Of a stretch of 64,000 nucleotides of DNA, positions 40,939 to 49,762 are shown piece after piece (the stretch's first letter is position 1; each line of letters starts with the position of its first letter). The notes beneath the pieces are model-generated. The model was not told the origin of the DNA. It was given only the letters and a program-made list of their open reading frames with translations, and did not search any database. The stretch spans positions 11,816 through 75,815 of the forward strand of contig JBJFFP010000001.1 in NCBI GenBank assembly GCA_051891855.1, given 5' to 3'. The position numbers and the translations under genes are program-made. Origin of the DNA: SFDP01 sp051891855. Lineage in GTDB: Bacteria > Bacillota > Clostridia > Lachnospirales > Lachnospiraceae.

Positions 40939-41487
40939 ATGGCAGTAGGTGTATTTTTGGCAGAAGGATTTGAGGAAATTGAGGCATTGACCGTAGTGGA
41001 TTTACTGCGAAGGGCCGGGATTGAAACAAGAATGGTATCGGTTACGTCCCATAAGCAGGTAACCGGTTCGCACCAGATTCCGGTGGTGACGGATACTTTA
41101 CTGGAGGAGGTTGACTTTGGACAGATGGAGATGATCGTACTGCCTGGAGGAATGCCGGGTACTTTGGGGTTGGAGGCATGTAAGCCCTTGATAGAGCAGG
41201 TAAAAAGCTTTCATGCTATGGGAAAGCCTATAGCGGCAATTTGTGCAGCACCCACTATTTTGGGCCGTTTGGGACTTCTGGAAGGCCGGGTAGCCTGTTG
41301 CTATCCCGGAATGGAGAAAGAGCTGACGGGGGCTCAGGTTACCCAAGCTGCAGTGGCAAAGGAAGATAACCTCATTACCAGCCGGGGCATGGGAACTGCC
41401 ATCGATTTTTCCCTTTCGATTATTGAACAGTTTAAGGGAAGTCAGGCGGCAGGGGAAATGGCAGAAAAAATTGTGTATTTGCGGTAA
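40939..41487 (+). CDS. DJ-1/PfpI family protein
   Basis: The 182-residue protein belongs to the DJ-1/YajL branch. The reactive Cys is C102 in AAICAAPTILG, at the nucleophile elbow, with GGMPGTLGL before it and DFSLSIIEQ towards the end. Relatives act as deglycases or chaperones against carbonyl stress; the exact reaction is not readable here. GGAGGA precedes the ATG. A strong terminator follows. Confidence 0.9.
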   Translation: MAVGVFLAEGFEEIEALTVVDLLRRAGIETRMVSVTSHKQVTGSHQIPVVTDTLLEEVDFGQMEMIVLPGGMPGTLGLEACKPLIEQVKSFHAMGKPIAAICAAPTILGRLGLLEGRVACCYPGMEKELTGAQVTQAAVAKEDNLITSRGMGTAIDFSLSIIEQFKGSQAAGEMAEKIVYLR

Positions 41488-41521
41488 AACAGAACTGATT
41501 TTTGGAGAAAAGACCGGGATA

Positions 41522-41557
41522 AAAAAGGGACTGTCACATGCTGTGACAGCCCTTTTT
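41522..41557. terminator. Bidirectional Rho-independent terminator
   Basis: AAAAAGGG(A)CTGTCAC pairs with GTGACAGCCCTTTTT around a 5-base loop. The A-run and T-run let it work for the DJ-1 gene on the + strand and for the spore protein gene on the - strand. Confidence 0.9.
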
Positions 41558-41593
41558 GTTTCGCTAATCGGTTCTCTTTACCTGAAGAGAAGC

Positions 41594-41788
41594 TTATTTC
41601 ATCTGCTCTTCCTGTCTCTTAATCATACGTCTAACCATTTCACCACCGATAGAACCGGCTTCCTTACTGGTCAGGTCACCATTGTAGCCTTCCTTTAAGT
41701 TGATACCAAGCTCGGATGCAACCTCAGTTTTGAAACGATCCATAGCAGCCTTAGCTTCAGGTACTTCCATAGAATTACTCTTAGTCAT
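41594..41788 (-). CDS. Alpha/beta-type small acid-soluble spore protein
   Basis: The 64-residue protein coats and protects DNA in dormant spores. KTEVASELGI contains the site cut by the germination protease GPR. The second conserved block GYNGDLTSKEAGSIGGEMVRRMI is the DNA-binding part, given here only in outline. Its presence indicates an endospore-forming organism. The start is ATG 41788 with GGAGGT 9 bases upstream; the frame from 41803 begins on the ribosome site itself. Expression should depend on the forespore sigma factor, but I could not pick out a clear promoter. Confidence 0.93.
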   Translation of the reverse strand: MTKSNSMEVPEAKAAMDRFKTEVASELGINLKEGYNGDLTSKEAGSIGGEMVRRMIKRQEEQMK

Positions 41789-41838
41789 TTTGCTTACCTC
41801 CATTTTGTTGGTTTTGTTCTTGTTAATTTATTGTCAGA

Positions 41839-41867
41839 AGATAAGTGACCGAGGAAAGCACTTATCT
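41839..41867 (-). promoter_or_regulatory. Perfect hairpin upstream of the spore protein gene
   Basis: AGATAAGTG and CACTTATCT form a 9-bp perfect inverted repeat with an 11-base spacer, about 50 bases before the spore protein start. It could be an mRNA leader structure or a protein site. The rest of 41804-42115 holds the tig promoter and nothing else I recognise. Confidence 0.5.
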
Positions 41868-42020
41868 CCCATTAGGATATATTGGCTTTCTTCATCGCTT
41901 ATCTTGGTATTATTGTGTGCAGATTCTTTTTTGTTATGTTGGAAATTTTTGACTGATAAATAATTGATAATCGAAAGCCTGTATTTACTGAAAAAAACAC
42001 TGGTAATCAAACTTTTCCTG

Positions 42021-42029
42021 TGGTATAAT
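42021..42029 (+). promoter_or_regulatory. Extended -10 promoter of tig
   Basis: TGGTATAAT is a consensus -10 box with the TGn extension. The -35 region is poor, which is common for extended -10 promoters. The trigger factor leader would be about 80 bases. Confidence 0.6.
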
Positions 42030-42115
42030 TGTCAAGCGATTATGGGCAAAAACGGGTGCTCATAAATATTTTTTGAAAAAAGATAGTAGAAGCTTTTAAG
42101 GAGGAAATAGATAAG

Positions 42116-43456
42116 ATGAGCTTACAGGTAGAAAAATTAGAGAACAACATGGCCAAGTTAACGGTGGAGGTTTCTGCGGAAGAACTGGAGAAAGCAATTA
42201 ATCAGGTGTTTCAGAAACAGAAGAAAAACATCAATATTCCCGGTTTCAGAAAGGGAAAGGTTCCCCGTCAGATAGTGGAGAAGATGTACGGTAAGGAAGT
42301 CTTTTATGAGGATGCGGCAAATGAACTGATTCCTACGGCATATGAAAAAGCATACGACGAGTGCGAAGAGGAAATTGTTTCTTCTCCCCGAATCACCATC
42401 CTGCAGTTGGAAGCCGGAAAGCCCTTTATCTTTTCAGCAGAGGTTGCCTTAAAGCCTGAGGTTGAATTGGGACAGTATAAGGGAGTAAAGGTAGATAAGG
42501 TAGAGGTTTCTGTTTCCGACGAAGAAGTGGATGCAGAAGTTTCCAAAGAAAGAGACCGCAATGCAAGAACCGTTTCCGTAACCGACAGGGCAGTTAAGGA
42601 TGGAGATCAGACCGTTATCGATTTTGAAGGCTTTCAGGATGGTGTGGCTTTTGAAGGTGGAAAGGGAGAGAATTATCCTCTCACCATCGGCTCCGGTACC
42701 TTTATTCCGGGCTTTGAGGAACAGCTGATTGGTAAGAATATCGGTGAACAGGTGGAGGTAAATGTTACTTTCCCCGAGAATTATCAGGCTGAGAATCTGG
42801 CAGGAAAGCCTGCGGTATTTAAAGTGGAAATTAAGGAAATTAAAGAAAAGCAGCTTCCTGAACTGGATGATGAGTTTGCGGCAGAGGTTTCCGAATTTGA
42901 TACCCTGGCTGAATATAAGGATGATGTACGTAAAAAGCTTTTGGAGAAAAAAGAAAAGGAAGCCCGTACAGCTAAGGAAAATACGGTTATTGAGGCAATC
43001 ATTGCCGATGCAAAGATGGATATTCCCGAGGCCATGATTGAAACCCAGCAGAGACAGCTGGTGGATGATTTCACCCAGAGATTACGGGCTCAGGGCTTAA
43101 GCACTGAGCAGTATTTCCAGTTTACCGGACTGGATCATGGTAAGCTGATGGAACAGGTTAAACCCCAGGCTGAGCAGAGGATTAAATCCCGTCTGGTTCT
43201 GGAGGCCATCGTTAAGGCAGAGAATATTACAGCGGATGAAGCTGATTTTGAAAAGGAAATTGCAGCCATGGCAGAGACCTATCATATGGAAGCGGATAAG
43301 GTCAAGGAAATGCTGGGAGAAGGCGGCAGAGAGCAGATGATGGAGGACATCGCAGTGAATAAAGCGGTGGAATTTGTTGTGGATAATGCAAAGGAAACTA
43401 AGGCTAGGGCAAAAAAGGCTGCCAAAGAGAAGAAGGATGAGAAGACCGAGGAGTAA
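42116..43456 (+). CDS. tig: Trigger factor (ribosome-bound chaperone and prolyl isomerase)
   Basis: The 446-residue protein binds new chains at the ribosome exit. The N-terminal domain holds the ribosome-docking loop PGFRKGKVPRQIVEKMYG (about residues 42-60). The FKBP-type isomerase domain lies at about 150-245 (DGDQTVIDFEGF ... YPLTIGSGTFIPGFEEQL in outline), and the helical C-terminal arms end in a Lys/Glu tail. AAGGAGG precedes the ATG. It heads the tig-clpP-clpX-lon chaperone and protease neighbourhood common in Clostridia. Confidence 0.95.
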   Translation: MSLQVEKLENNMAKLTVEVSAEELEKAINQVFQKQKKNINIPGFRKGKVPRQIVEKMYGKEVFYEDAANELIPTAYEKAYDECEEEIVSSPRITILQLEAGKPFIFSAEVALKPEVELGQYKGVKVDKVEVSVSDEEVDAEVSKERDRNARTVSVTDRAVKDGDQTVIDFEGFQDGVAFEGGKGENYPLTIGSGTFIPGFEEQLIGKNIGEQVEVNVTFPENYQAENLAGKPAVFKVEIKEIKEKQLPELDDEFAAEVSEFDTLAEYKDDVRKKLLEKKEKEARTAKENTVIEAIIADAKMDIPEAMIETQQRQLVDDFTQRLRAQGLSTEQYFQFTGLDHGKLMEQVKPQAEQRIKSRLVLEAIVKAENITADEADFEKEIAAMAETYHMEADKVKEMLGEGGREQMMEDIAVNKAVEFVVDNAKETKARAKKAAKEKKDEKTEE

Positions 43457-43471
43457 TACGAAAGAATTAAA

Positions 43472-43552
43472 TTTCTCTTAAATCGCAAAAATAGATTGCA
43501 AATTAAAGAGAATAAGACTACAGTAATAAGGGGCTGTCCTGGTGGTAGCCCC
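43472..43552 (+). promoter_or_regulatory. Structured leader between tig and clpP
   Basis: A long imperfect hairpin (TTCTCTT at 43473-43479 with AAGAGAA at 43506-43512, with inner GCAA/TTGC pairing) is followed by GGGGCT/AGCCCC (43530-43535 with 43547-43552). Neither has a T-run, so control of clpP mRNA stability or translation is as likely as attenuation. Confidence 0.4.
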
Positions 43553-43631
43553 ATATACTTTATATGTGGAAAGGTTTCAGGAAACGTCGGCAGATAATAC
43601 CGGCGCTCCGACTTGGAAATGGAGGATAGAA

Positions 43632-44234
43632 TTGAGTTTAGTACCTTATGTCATTGAACAGACCAGTAGAGGAGAGCGCTCCTATGATATTTATTCCAGA
43701 CTATTAAAGGAAAGAATTATTTTTCTGGGAGAAGAGGTAACGGATGTAACCGCTTCTCTGGTGGTGGCTCAGCTTCTGTTTTTGGAGGCAGAGGACCCGG
43801 AGAAGGATATTCACCTGTATATTAACAGCCCGGGAGGATCTGTAACAGCAGGAATGGCTATCTATGATACCATGAATTTTATTAAATGTGATGTTTCTAC
43901 CGTATGTATCGGTATGGCAGCCAGTATGGGGGCTTTTCTGCTTGCAGGAGGTGCAAAGGGTAAGCGTTATGCCCTGCCCAATGCGGAAATTATGATTCAT
44001 CAGCCCTTAGGTGGTGCACAGGGACAGGCAACAGAGATTGAGATTGCGGCAAAGCATATTTTAAAAACGAAGGAAAAGCTGAATCGCATTTTGTCCGAAA
44101 ATACCGGAAAGGCTTATGAGATCGTAGCGGCAGATACGGAAAGAGATAACTGGAAAAGTGCTGAGGAGGCAAAGGAATATGGATTAATTGATGCTATCTT
44201 TACTTCCCACAGCGATATTACGGAAGGAAAATAA
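43632..44234 (+). CDS. clpP: ATP-dependent Clp protease proteolytic subunit
   Basis: The 200-residue serine peptidase forms the double-ring chamber used by ClpX and ClpC. The catalytic triad falls exactly where the family has it: S98 (MAASMGA), H123 (MIHQPLGG) and D172 (TERDNW). I chose the TTG codon, since GGAGG lies 6 bases upstream and the protein then begins MSLVPYVIEQTSRGER as in relatives. The frame to 43542 would add 30 unrelated residues. clpX follows closely, and clpC is about 15 kb downstream. Confidence 0.95.
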   Translation: MSLVPYVIEQTSRGERSYDIYSRLLKERIIFLGEEVTDVTASLVVAQLLFLEAEDPEKDIHLYINSPGGSVTAGMAIYDTMNFIKCDVSTVCIGMAASMGAFLLAGGAKGKRYALPNAEIMIHQPLGGAQGQATEIEIAAKHILKTKEKLNRILSENTGKAYEIVAADTERDNWKSAEEAKEYGLIDAIFTSHSDITEGK

Positions 44235-44267
44235 AAGGCTGTTTGGACAGCGAAAGTGAGAAAAGTT

Positions 44268-45497
44268 ATGGCAAAAAATTCAGATGTGAGATGCTCCTTC
44301 TGTAACAAGAACCAGGATCAGGTGCGTAAGCTGATTGCAGGACCTTCCGGGGTCTATATCTGTGATGAATGCGTGGAAATCTGTGCAGATATCATTGAGG
44401 AGGAATATGAAGAGGAAGAAGAGCTGTTTGACAGCGAAGAAATCAATCTGCTAAAGCCTATAGAAATCAAGGAGCATTTAGACGAATACGTTATTGGACA
44501 GGAAGAGGCCAAGAAGGTTTTGGCCGTGGCTGTTTATAATCATTATAAAAGGATTCTGGCTAAAAAGGACGAGGATGATATTGAACTTCAAAAGAGCAAT
44601 ATCATTATGATAGGTCCCACCGGTTCAGGAAAGACCTATCTGGCTCAGACCCTAGCAAAAATTATCAACGTTCCCTTCGCCATTGCGGATGCCACCACCT
44701 TAACGGAGGCAGGCTATGTGGGAGAGGATGTGGAGAACATCCTGCTGAAGCTTTTGCAGGCAGCAGATTATAACGTTGAACGGGCCCAGAAGGGTATCGT
44801 TTATATTGATGAAATTGATAAAATCACCAAAAAAAGTGAAAACGTTTCTATTACCCGTGATGTATCCGGTGAAGGAGTGCAGCAGGCCCTTCTGAAAATT
44901 ATAGAAGGAACTATGGCCAGTGTACCGCCTCAGGGAGGAAGAAAGCACCCCCATCAGGAGCTGATTCAGGTGGATACTACCAACATTCTGTTTATCTGCG
45001 GAGGTGCCTTTGACGGTCTGGAGAAAATTATCGAAACCCGTCTGGATAAAAAGACGATTGGATTTAATACCCAGGTTGCCACGAAAAATTCCCATGAGCT
45101 GGATCAGCTGCTTTCCCAGGTAACTCCCCAGGATTTGACAAAATACGGTTTAATTCCGGAGTTTATTGGACGTGTACCCATCAGTGTATCTCTGGAAGGG
45201 CTGGATAAGGAGGCGTTAGTACGGATTCTTACTGAGCCGAAGAATGCATTAATCAAGCAGTATAGAAAGCTGTTTGCCTATGATGATGTAGCCCTAAGCT
45301 TTGATGAAGAGGCAGTAGAGTCCGTTGCTGAGCTGGCGGTTGAACGAAAAACCGGAGCAAGAGGTCTGCGCTCTATCCTGGAAAAGACGATGATGGATGT
45401 AATGTACCGGATTCCCTCCGACGATTCGATTCTTGAGTGTAAAATCACCAGGGAGACGGTAGAAGGTAAGAGCGAGCCTCTGGTGGTTCGGCGCTGA
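44268..45497 (+). CDS. clpX: ATP-dependent Clp protease ATP-binding subunit ClpX
   Basis: The 409-residue unfoldase feeds substrates to ClpP. Residues 8-40 form the zinc-binding domain with four Cys (CSFCNKNQ ... CDECVEIC). Walker A is GPTGSGKT near 115-122, Walker B is VYIDEIDK, and the pore loop GYVGEDV is present, as is the IGF-type ClpP loop within KTIGFNTQ. Length is standard. ATG 44268 begins the canonical MAKNSDVRCSFC; the frame also opens at GTG 44256. A terminator follows. Confidence 0.95.
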   Translation: MAKNSDVRCSFCNKNQDQVRKLIAGPSGVYICDECVEICADIIEEEYEEEEELFDSEEINLLKPIEIKEHLDEYVIGQEEAKKVLAVAVYNHYKRILAKKDEDDIELQKSNIIMIGPTGSGKTYLAQTLAKIINVPFAIADATTLTEAGYVGEDVENILLKLLQAADYNVERAQKGIVYIDEIDKITKKSENVSITRDVSGEGVQQALLKIIEGTMASVPPQGGRKHPHQELIQVDTTNILFICGGAFDGLEKIIETRLDKKTIGFNTQVATKNSHELDQLLSQVTPQDLTKYGLIPEFIGRVPISVSLEGLDKEALVRILTEPKNALIKQYRKLFAYDDVALSFDEEAVESVAELAVERKTGARGLRSILEKTMMDVMYRIPSDDSILECKITRETVEGKSEPLVVRR

Positions 45498-45526
45498 AGC
45501 AGGAGACAAGAAAGCAGATTAAAGAG

Positions 45527-45563
45527 GCTGTTACACCGATATTGGTGGTGTAACGGCTTTTTT
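45527..45563 (+). terminator. Terminator between clpX and lon
   Basis: GCTGTTACACC pairs with GGTGTAACGGC through eleven pairs (one G-T) and runs into six T residues. The lon ribosome site (AAAGGA) begins 2 bases later, so part of the lon transcript may come from read-through or from an unseen promoter. Confidence 0.85.
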
Positions 45564-45579
45564 CAAAGGATTAGACAGT

Positions 45580-47946
45580 ATGGAAAATAAAGAATTACAA
45601 TTAAGAGAAGTGATGCCCTGTGTGGCACTTAGGGGACTTACCATTTTTCCCCGTATGATTATCCATTTTGATTTAAGCCGTGACCGCTCCATTATAGCAG
45701 TACAGCAGGCGTTGATGGAGGAACAGAAGCTGTTTCTGGTTACACAGAAAAACAGCGAGGCAGAAGAACCCATGAGGGAAGATTTAAATGAAATCGGAAC
45801 CATAGCTTTGGTCAAGCAGATCAGTAAGCTTCCGGGGGGATTGGTAAGGGTCCTTGTGGAAGGTATATACAGAGGACGATTGATGGAATTGGAGGTAGTA
45901 TCCTGTGGGAATGAGCAGGAGGAATATCTTCAGGCCGGGATAGTGTCTTTAGAGGAAAAGATTGAGGAAAGAGATGATGAGGAATTTTCCAATGAAGACG
46001 AGGCCATGGTTCGTCATTTAAAGGAGATACTGGCTGAGTTCATGATTTATTATCCTAAAATCGGCAAGAGTCTTTCCTCTCAGGTGGATAAGCTGACCAA
46101 TCTATCCCATTTAGTGGATCAGATTGCCATTAATCTGCCCATTACCTATGAGAAAAAACAGATTATTTTACAGACCCTTGAGGTAGAGGAACGCTATCGT
46201 CAGATGGTAGTTATCCTGTCTAAGGAGATTGAAATCGGAAAGCTGAAGAATAAGCTTACCGAAGTGGTTCGGGACAAAGTGGAAGAGAACCAGAAGGAAT
46301 TTCTGCTTAGAGAGCAGCTGAAGTTTATTCAGAAGGAGCTGGGTGAGGATGGTGAGCTGACGGATGCCCAACGTTTTGAGGACAGCTTATCCAGGCTGAA
46401 GGCACCTAAGGAGGTGAAGGAAAAAATCTCCAAAGAAATCAGCCGGTTTAAAAAATTATCCTCCCATAGCTCAGAAATGGCTGTGGAACGGGGCTATATT
46501 GAGACACTTCTGGAGCTTCCCTGGGAGAAGACCAGCCGGGATAATCTGGATTTGGAACAGGCTGAGAAGAAGCTGAATGAAGATCATTACGGACTTGAGC
46601 AGGTGAAAGAAAGGATTCTGGAATTTTTGGCGGTGAGGGCGCTGACGAAAAAGGCAGACAGCTCCATTCTATGCCTGGTAGGGCCTCCGGGAACCGGTAA
46701 AACCTCCATTGCCAAAAGTGTAGCGGAAGCCTTACATAAAAAGTATGTAAGAATTTGTCTGGGAGGTGTTCGGGACGAGGCAGAAATACGGGGGCACAGA
46801 AGAACCTATGTAGGAGCCATGCCGGGGCGGATTGTAAATGGACTTAAGCAGGCAGAGGTAAAGAATCCTCTGATGCTTCTGGATGAAATCGATAAGGTCA
46901 GCAACGATTATAAGGGAGACACCTTCTCTGCCCTTTTGGAGGTTTTGGATGGAGAGCAGAACAGCCATTTCAGAGATCATTATGTGGAGCTTCCGGTAGA
47001 TTTGTCTCAAGTATTTTTTATTGCTACGGCCAATTCCACATCTACCATTCCCAGACCTCTTTTAGACCGAATGGAAATTATTGAGGTGACCAGTTATACG
47101 GCAAATGAAAAATTTCATATTGCCAAGGAGCATCTGGTTGAAAAGCAGCTGGAAAAGAATGGTATTCCCCGGGAACATTTAACTTTCAGTGACAGAGCTC
47201 TTAAGGATATGATTCAGTTCTATACCAGAGAGGCCGGTGTCCGCGGCCTGGAAAGAACCATAGGAACCGTCTGCAGGAAGGCTGCAAGAGAGCTTTTGAA
47301 GAATAAAGAGAAGAAGCTGCGTATTACCGGAACCAATTTAGGGAAATATTTAGGTAAGAAGAAGTATACCCTGGATAAGATTAATGAAAAGGATGAAGTG
47401 GGAATCGTCCGTGGACTGGCCTGGACCAGTGTGGGTGGGGATACCCTTCAGATTGAAGTCAATATGATGCCCGGTAAAGGAGATATTGAGCTGACGGGCC
47501 AGATGGGGGATGTGATGAAGGAATCAGCCCATACCGCAGTCAGCTACGTCCGTTCCGTCAGCGGGCAATATCAGACAGACAGTGAATTGTTTAAAAACCG
47601 TGATTTTCATATTCATATTCCGGAAGGAGCTGTGCCTAAGGATGGACCCTCAGCGGGAATTACCATGGCTACAGCACTGTTATCCGTTGTCACCGACATA
47701 CCGGTAAAGGCGGATGTGGCCATGACGGGAGAAATAACCCTTCGGGGAAGAGTACTTCCCATCGGAGGATTAAAGGAGAAGATTCTGGCAGCCAAAACTG
47801 CCGGGGTGAAGACGGTTCTGGTTCCTCGGGAAAACGAGAAGGATGTGGAAGAAATTCCCCAGGAGATAAAGAGCGGCTTACAGATTCTTTTTGTAGAGCA
47901 TATGAATGAGGTGATTGAACAGGCTTTTGTGAATCAGAAAGGATAG
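45580..47946 (+). CDS. lon: ATP-dependent protease Lon
   Basis: The 788-residue protease degrades damaged and regulatory proteins. An N-terminal substrate domain (to about 310) is followed by an AAA+ module with Walker A GPPGTGKTS from residue 368 and MLLDEIDK as Walker B. The C-terminal protease domain carries the dyad S691 (PKDGPSAG) and K734 (GGLKEKILAA). This is the cytosolic LonA type, complete at normal length. AAAGGA lies 9 bases before the ATG. engB follows after 4 bases, as in many Firmicutes. Confidence 0.96.
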   Translation: MENKELQLREVMPCVALRGLTIFPRMIIHFDLSRDRSIIAVQQALMEEQKLFLVTQKNSEAEEPMREDLNEIGTIALVKQISKLPGGLVRVLVEGIYRGRLMELEVVSCGNEQEEYLQAGIVSLEEKIEERDDEEFSNEDEAMVRHLKEILAEFMIYYPKIGKSLSSQVDKLTNLSHLVDQIAINLPITYEKKQIILQTLEVEERYRQMVVILSKEIEIGKLKNKLTEVVRDKVEENQKEFLLREQLKFIQKELGEDGELTDAQRFEDSLSRLKAPKEVKEKISKEISRFKKLSSHSSEMAVERGYIETLLELPWEKTSRDNLDLEQAEKKLNEDHYGLEQVKERILEFLAVRALTKKADSSILCLVGPPGTGKTSIAKSVAEALHKKYVRICLGGVRDEAEIRGHRRTYVGAMPGRIVNGLKQAEVKNPLMLLDEIDKVSNDYKGDTFSALLEVLDGEQNSHFRDHYVELPVDLSQVFFIATANSTSTIPRPLLDRMEIIEVTSYTANEKFHIAKEHLVEKQLEKNGIPREHLTFSDRALKDMIQFYTREAGVRGLERTIGTVCRKAARELLKNKEKKLRITGTNLGKYLGKKKYTLDKINEKDEVGIVRGLAWTSVGGDTLQIEVNMMPGKGDIELTGQMGDVMKESAHTAVSYVRSVSGQYQTDSELFKNRDFHIHIPEGAVPKDGPSAGITMATALLSVVTDIPVKADVAMTGEITLRGRVLPIGGLKEKILAAKTAGVKTVLVPRENEKDVEEIPQEIKSGLQILFVEHMNEVIEQAFVNQKG

Positions 47947-47950
47947 AAGG

Positions 47951-48565
47951 ATGATTGTTAAGCAGGTAAATTTGGAAACCGTTTGCGGAATTACCAGTAC
48001 ATTACCCAAAAACCTTTTGCCGGAGGTGGCTTTTGCAGGGAAAAGTAATGTAGGAAAATCCTCCCTGATCAATGCCTTGATGAATCGAAAGTCTCTGGCC
48101 CGTACCAGCTCTCAACCGGGGAAAACCCAGACCATCAATTTCTATAATATTAATCATCAACTGTATTTTGTGGATTTGCCGGGCTATGGCTATGCCAAGG
48201 TAAGTATTGCGGAAAAAGAAAAGTGGGGGAAGATGATTGAGCGCTATCTGCATCAATCAAAGCGGTTAAAAACCATTTTTCTGTTAATTGACATCCGCCA
48301 TGAACCGGGAGCAAATGACAAGCAGATGTATCGCTGGATTTTGAATCAGGGCTATAAACCGGTAATTATTGCCACGAAGCTGGATAAAATTAACCGAAGC
48401 CAGAAGGATAAGCATATTAAAATGTTGAAAAATGGTCTGCAGGTGGAAAAGGGAACACAGATTATTCCCTTTTCTGCTCAGACGAAGCAGGGTAAGGAGG
48501 AAATCTATGCCCTATTGGACTCTCTTTTAGAGCAGGAAGAAGCGAACTTGAACAGGGAGGATTAA
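47951..48565 (+). CDS. ysxC: Ribosome biogenesis GTPase EngB/YsxC
   Basis: The 204-residue GTPase helps assemble the large ribosomal subunit. The G motifs are G1 GKSNVGKSSL, G3 DLPGYGYAKV, G4 ATKLDKI and G5 FSAQTKQG. Its length and the SQPGKTQTINFY switch I region are those of EngB. It lies 4 bases after lon, and the next gene starts 1 base after its stop, so translation is coupled. Confidence 0.95.
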   Translation: MIVKQVNLETVCGITSTLPKNLLPEVAFAGKSNVGKSSLINALMNRKSLARTSSQPGKTQTINFYNINHQLYFVDLPGYGYAKVSIAEKEKWGKMIERYLHQSKRLKTIFLLIDIRHEPGANDKQMYRWILNQGYKPVIIATKLDKINRSQKDKHIKMLKNGLQVEKGTQIIPFSAQTKQGKEEIYALLDSLLEQEEANLNRED

Positions 48566-48566
48566 A

Positions 48567-49754
48567 ATGGAAAAAATACCTCGAAAATATCTGAAAGCGT
48601 TGGTCAATGTTGGCTTTGCCACACTGGTATTCATACTGTGTATGTGGGTTTTACCCAAAATACTCTGGCTGTTTATGCCCTTTATTATCGGTTGGATCCT
48701 GTCCTTGATGGCCAACCCGCTGGTTCGTTTTTTTGAGGATAAAATTAAAATCAAACGCAAAGCCGGTTCAGCACTGGTCATTGTTACGGTTATTGCCGGC
48801 ATCTGCCTAATCATCTATGGGGTGGGACTGAAACTGGCAGAAGAAGCCTATGGACTTCTTACCAGTCTGCCTTCCATCTGGGCGTCATTAGAACAGGACT
48901 TTTCCAGTATTGCTTCTAACTGGGGAGGATTGATCGATGCCCTTCCCGATGAGGTGGTCTATCAGGTAGAGGAATTTGGAAACAATCTGGGACAGCATTT
49001 AAGCAGCTTTATCGGTCAGCTTAGTGTGCCCACGGTGGGCGCGGTGGGAAACCTGGCCAAAAATATTCCCAGCATTCTGGTGGCCGTTATCATGTGCCTT
49101 TTAGCTGCCTACTTTTTTGTGGCGGAAAAGGAGTTTTTTGCCCATTTTGTGGCGGAACATTTTTCGGATAGTCTCAGGGAAAAAGGTCGGTTAATGAAAA
49201 ATACTATGCTGGGGGCCATCGGCGGTTACTTTAAGGCCCAGCTGAAAATTGAGGTATGGATTTACCTTATTGTAGTGATTGGCTTCTTCATTCTGAGAAT
49301 CCAGTATGGCTTTTTAATTGCTCTGGGAATTGCTCTTTTGGATATTCTGCCTATTTTAGGAACAGGGTCGGTGTTGATTCCCTGGGCGATCATCAAATTT
49401 TTAAGTGGGCAGTACGGCTTTGGAATCGGTCTTTTGATTATTTGGGGAGTAGGCCAGCTTACCAGGCAGATTATCCAGCCCAAGATTGTGGGAGATTCCA
49501 TCGGTATGCCCCCTATTCCCACACTGATTCTTTTATACGCGGGTTATCGGATTGCAGGAGTGTTGGGAATGATTATAGCTGTTCCCCTGGGGATTCTGGT
49601 TATGACCATGAATGAGGCCGGTTTTTTTAACAATACCAAAAACAGTCTGCACGTTCTCTGGCGTGGCTTTAACCACTTCAGAATGCTGGAGGAAAATGAG
49701 CTGGAGGAGGAGTGGGCCCCACAGGCAGGGAAGATGGATGATAAAGAAGAATGA
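48567..49754 (+). CDS. AI-2E/YtvI family integral membrane protein
   Basis: The 395-residue protein has about eight membrane helices in the AI-2E transporter family pattern. The first pair is VGFATLVFILCMWVL and LFMPFIIGWILSLM. A long extracellular or helical middle segment holds the amphipathic region (EQDFSSIASNWGGLIDALPDEV). The conserved C-terminal block includes ALGIALLDILPILGTG and QIIQPKIVGDSIGMPP. In spore formers such a protein is often called YtvI and linked to sporulation, but substrate and role are unproven. GGGAGG precedes the ATG, and it overlaps or abuts truA. Confidence 0.85.
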   Translation: MEKIPRKYLKALVNVGFATLVFILCMWVLPKILWLFMPFIIGWILSLMANPLVRFFEDKIKIKRKAGSALVIVTVIAGICLIIYGVGLKLAEEAYGLLTSLPSIWASLEQDFSSIASNWGGLIDALPDEVVYQVEEFGNNLGQHLSSFIGQLSVPTVGAVGNLAKNIPSILVAVIMCLLAAYFFVAEKEFFAHFVAEHFSDSLREKGRLMKNTMLGAIGGYFKAQLKIEVWIYLIVVIGFFILRIQYGFLIALGIALLDILPILGTGSVLIPWAIIKFLSGQYGFGIGLLIIWGVGQLTRQIIQPKIVGDSIGMPPIPTLILLYAGYRIAGVLGMIIAVPLGILVMTMNEAGFFNNTKNSLHVLWRGFNHFRMLEENELEEEWAPQAGKMDDKEE

Positions 49755-49762
49755 GAGGGAAA

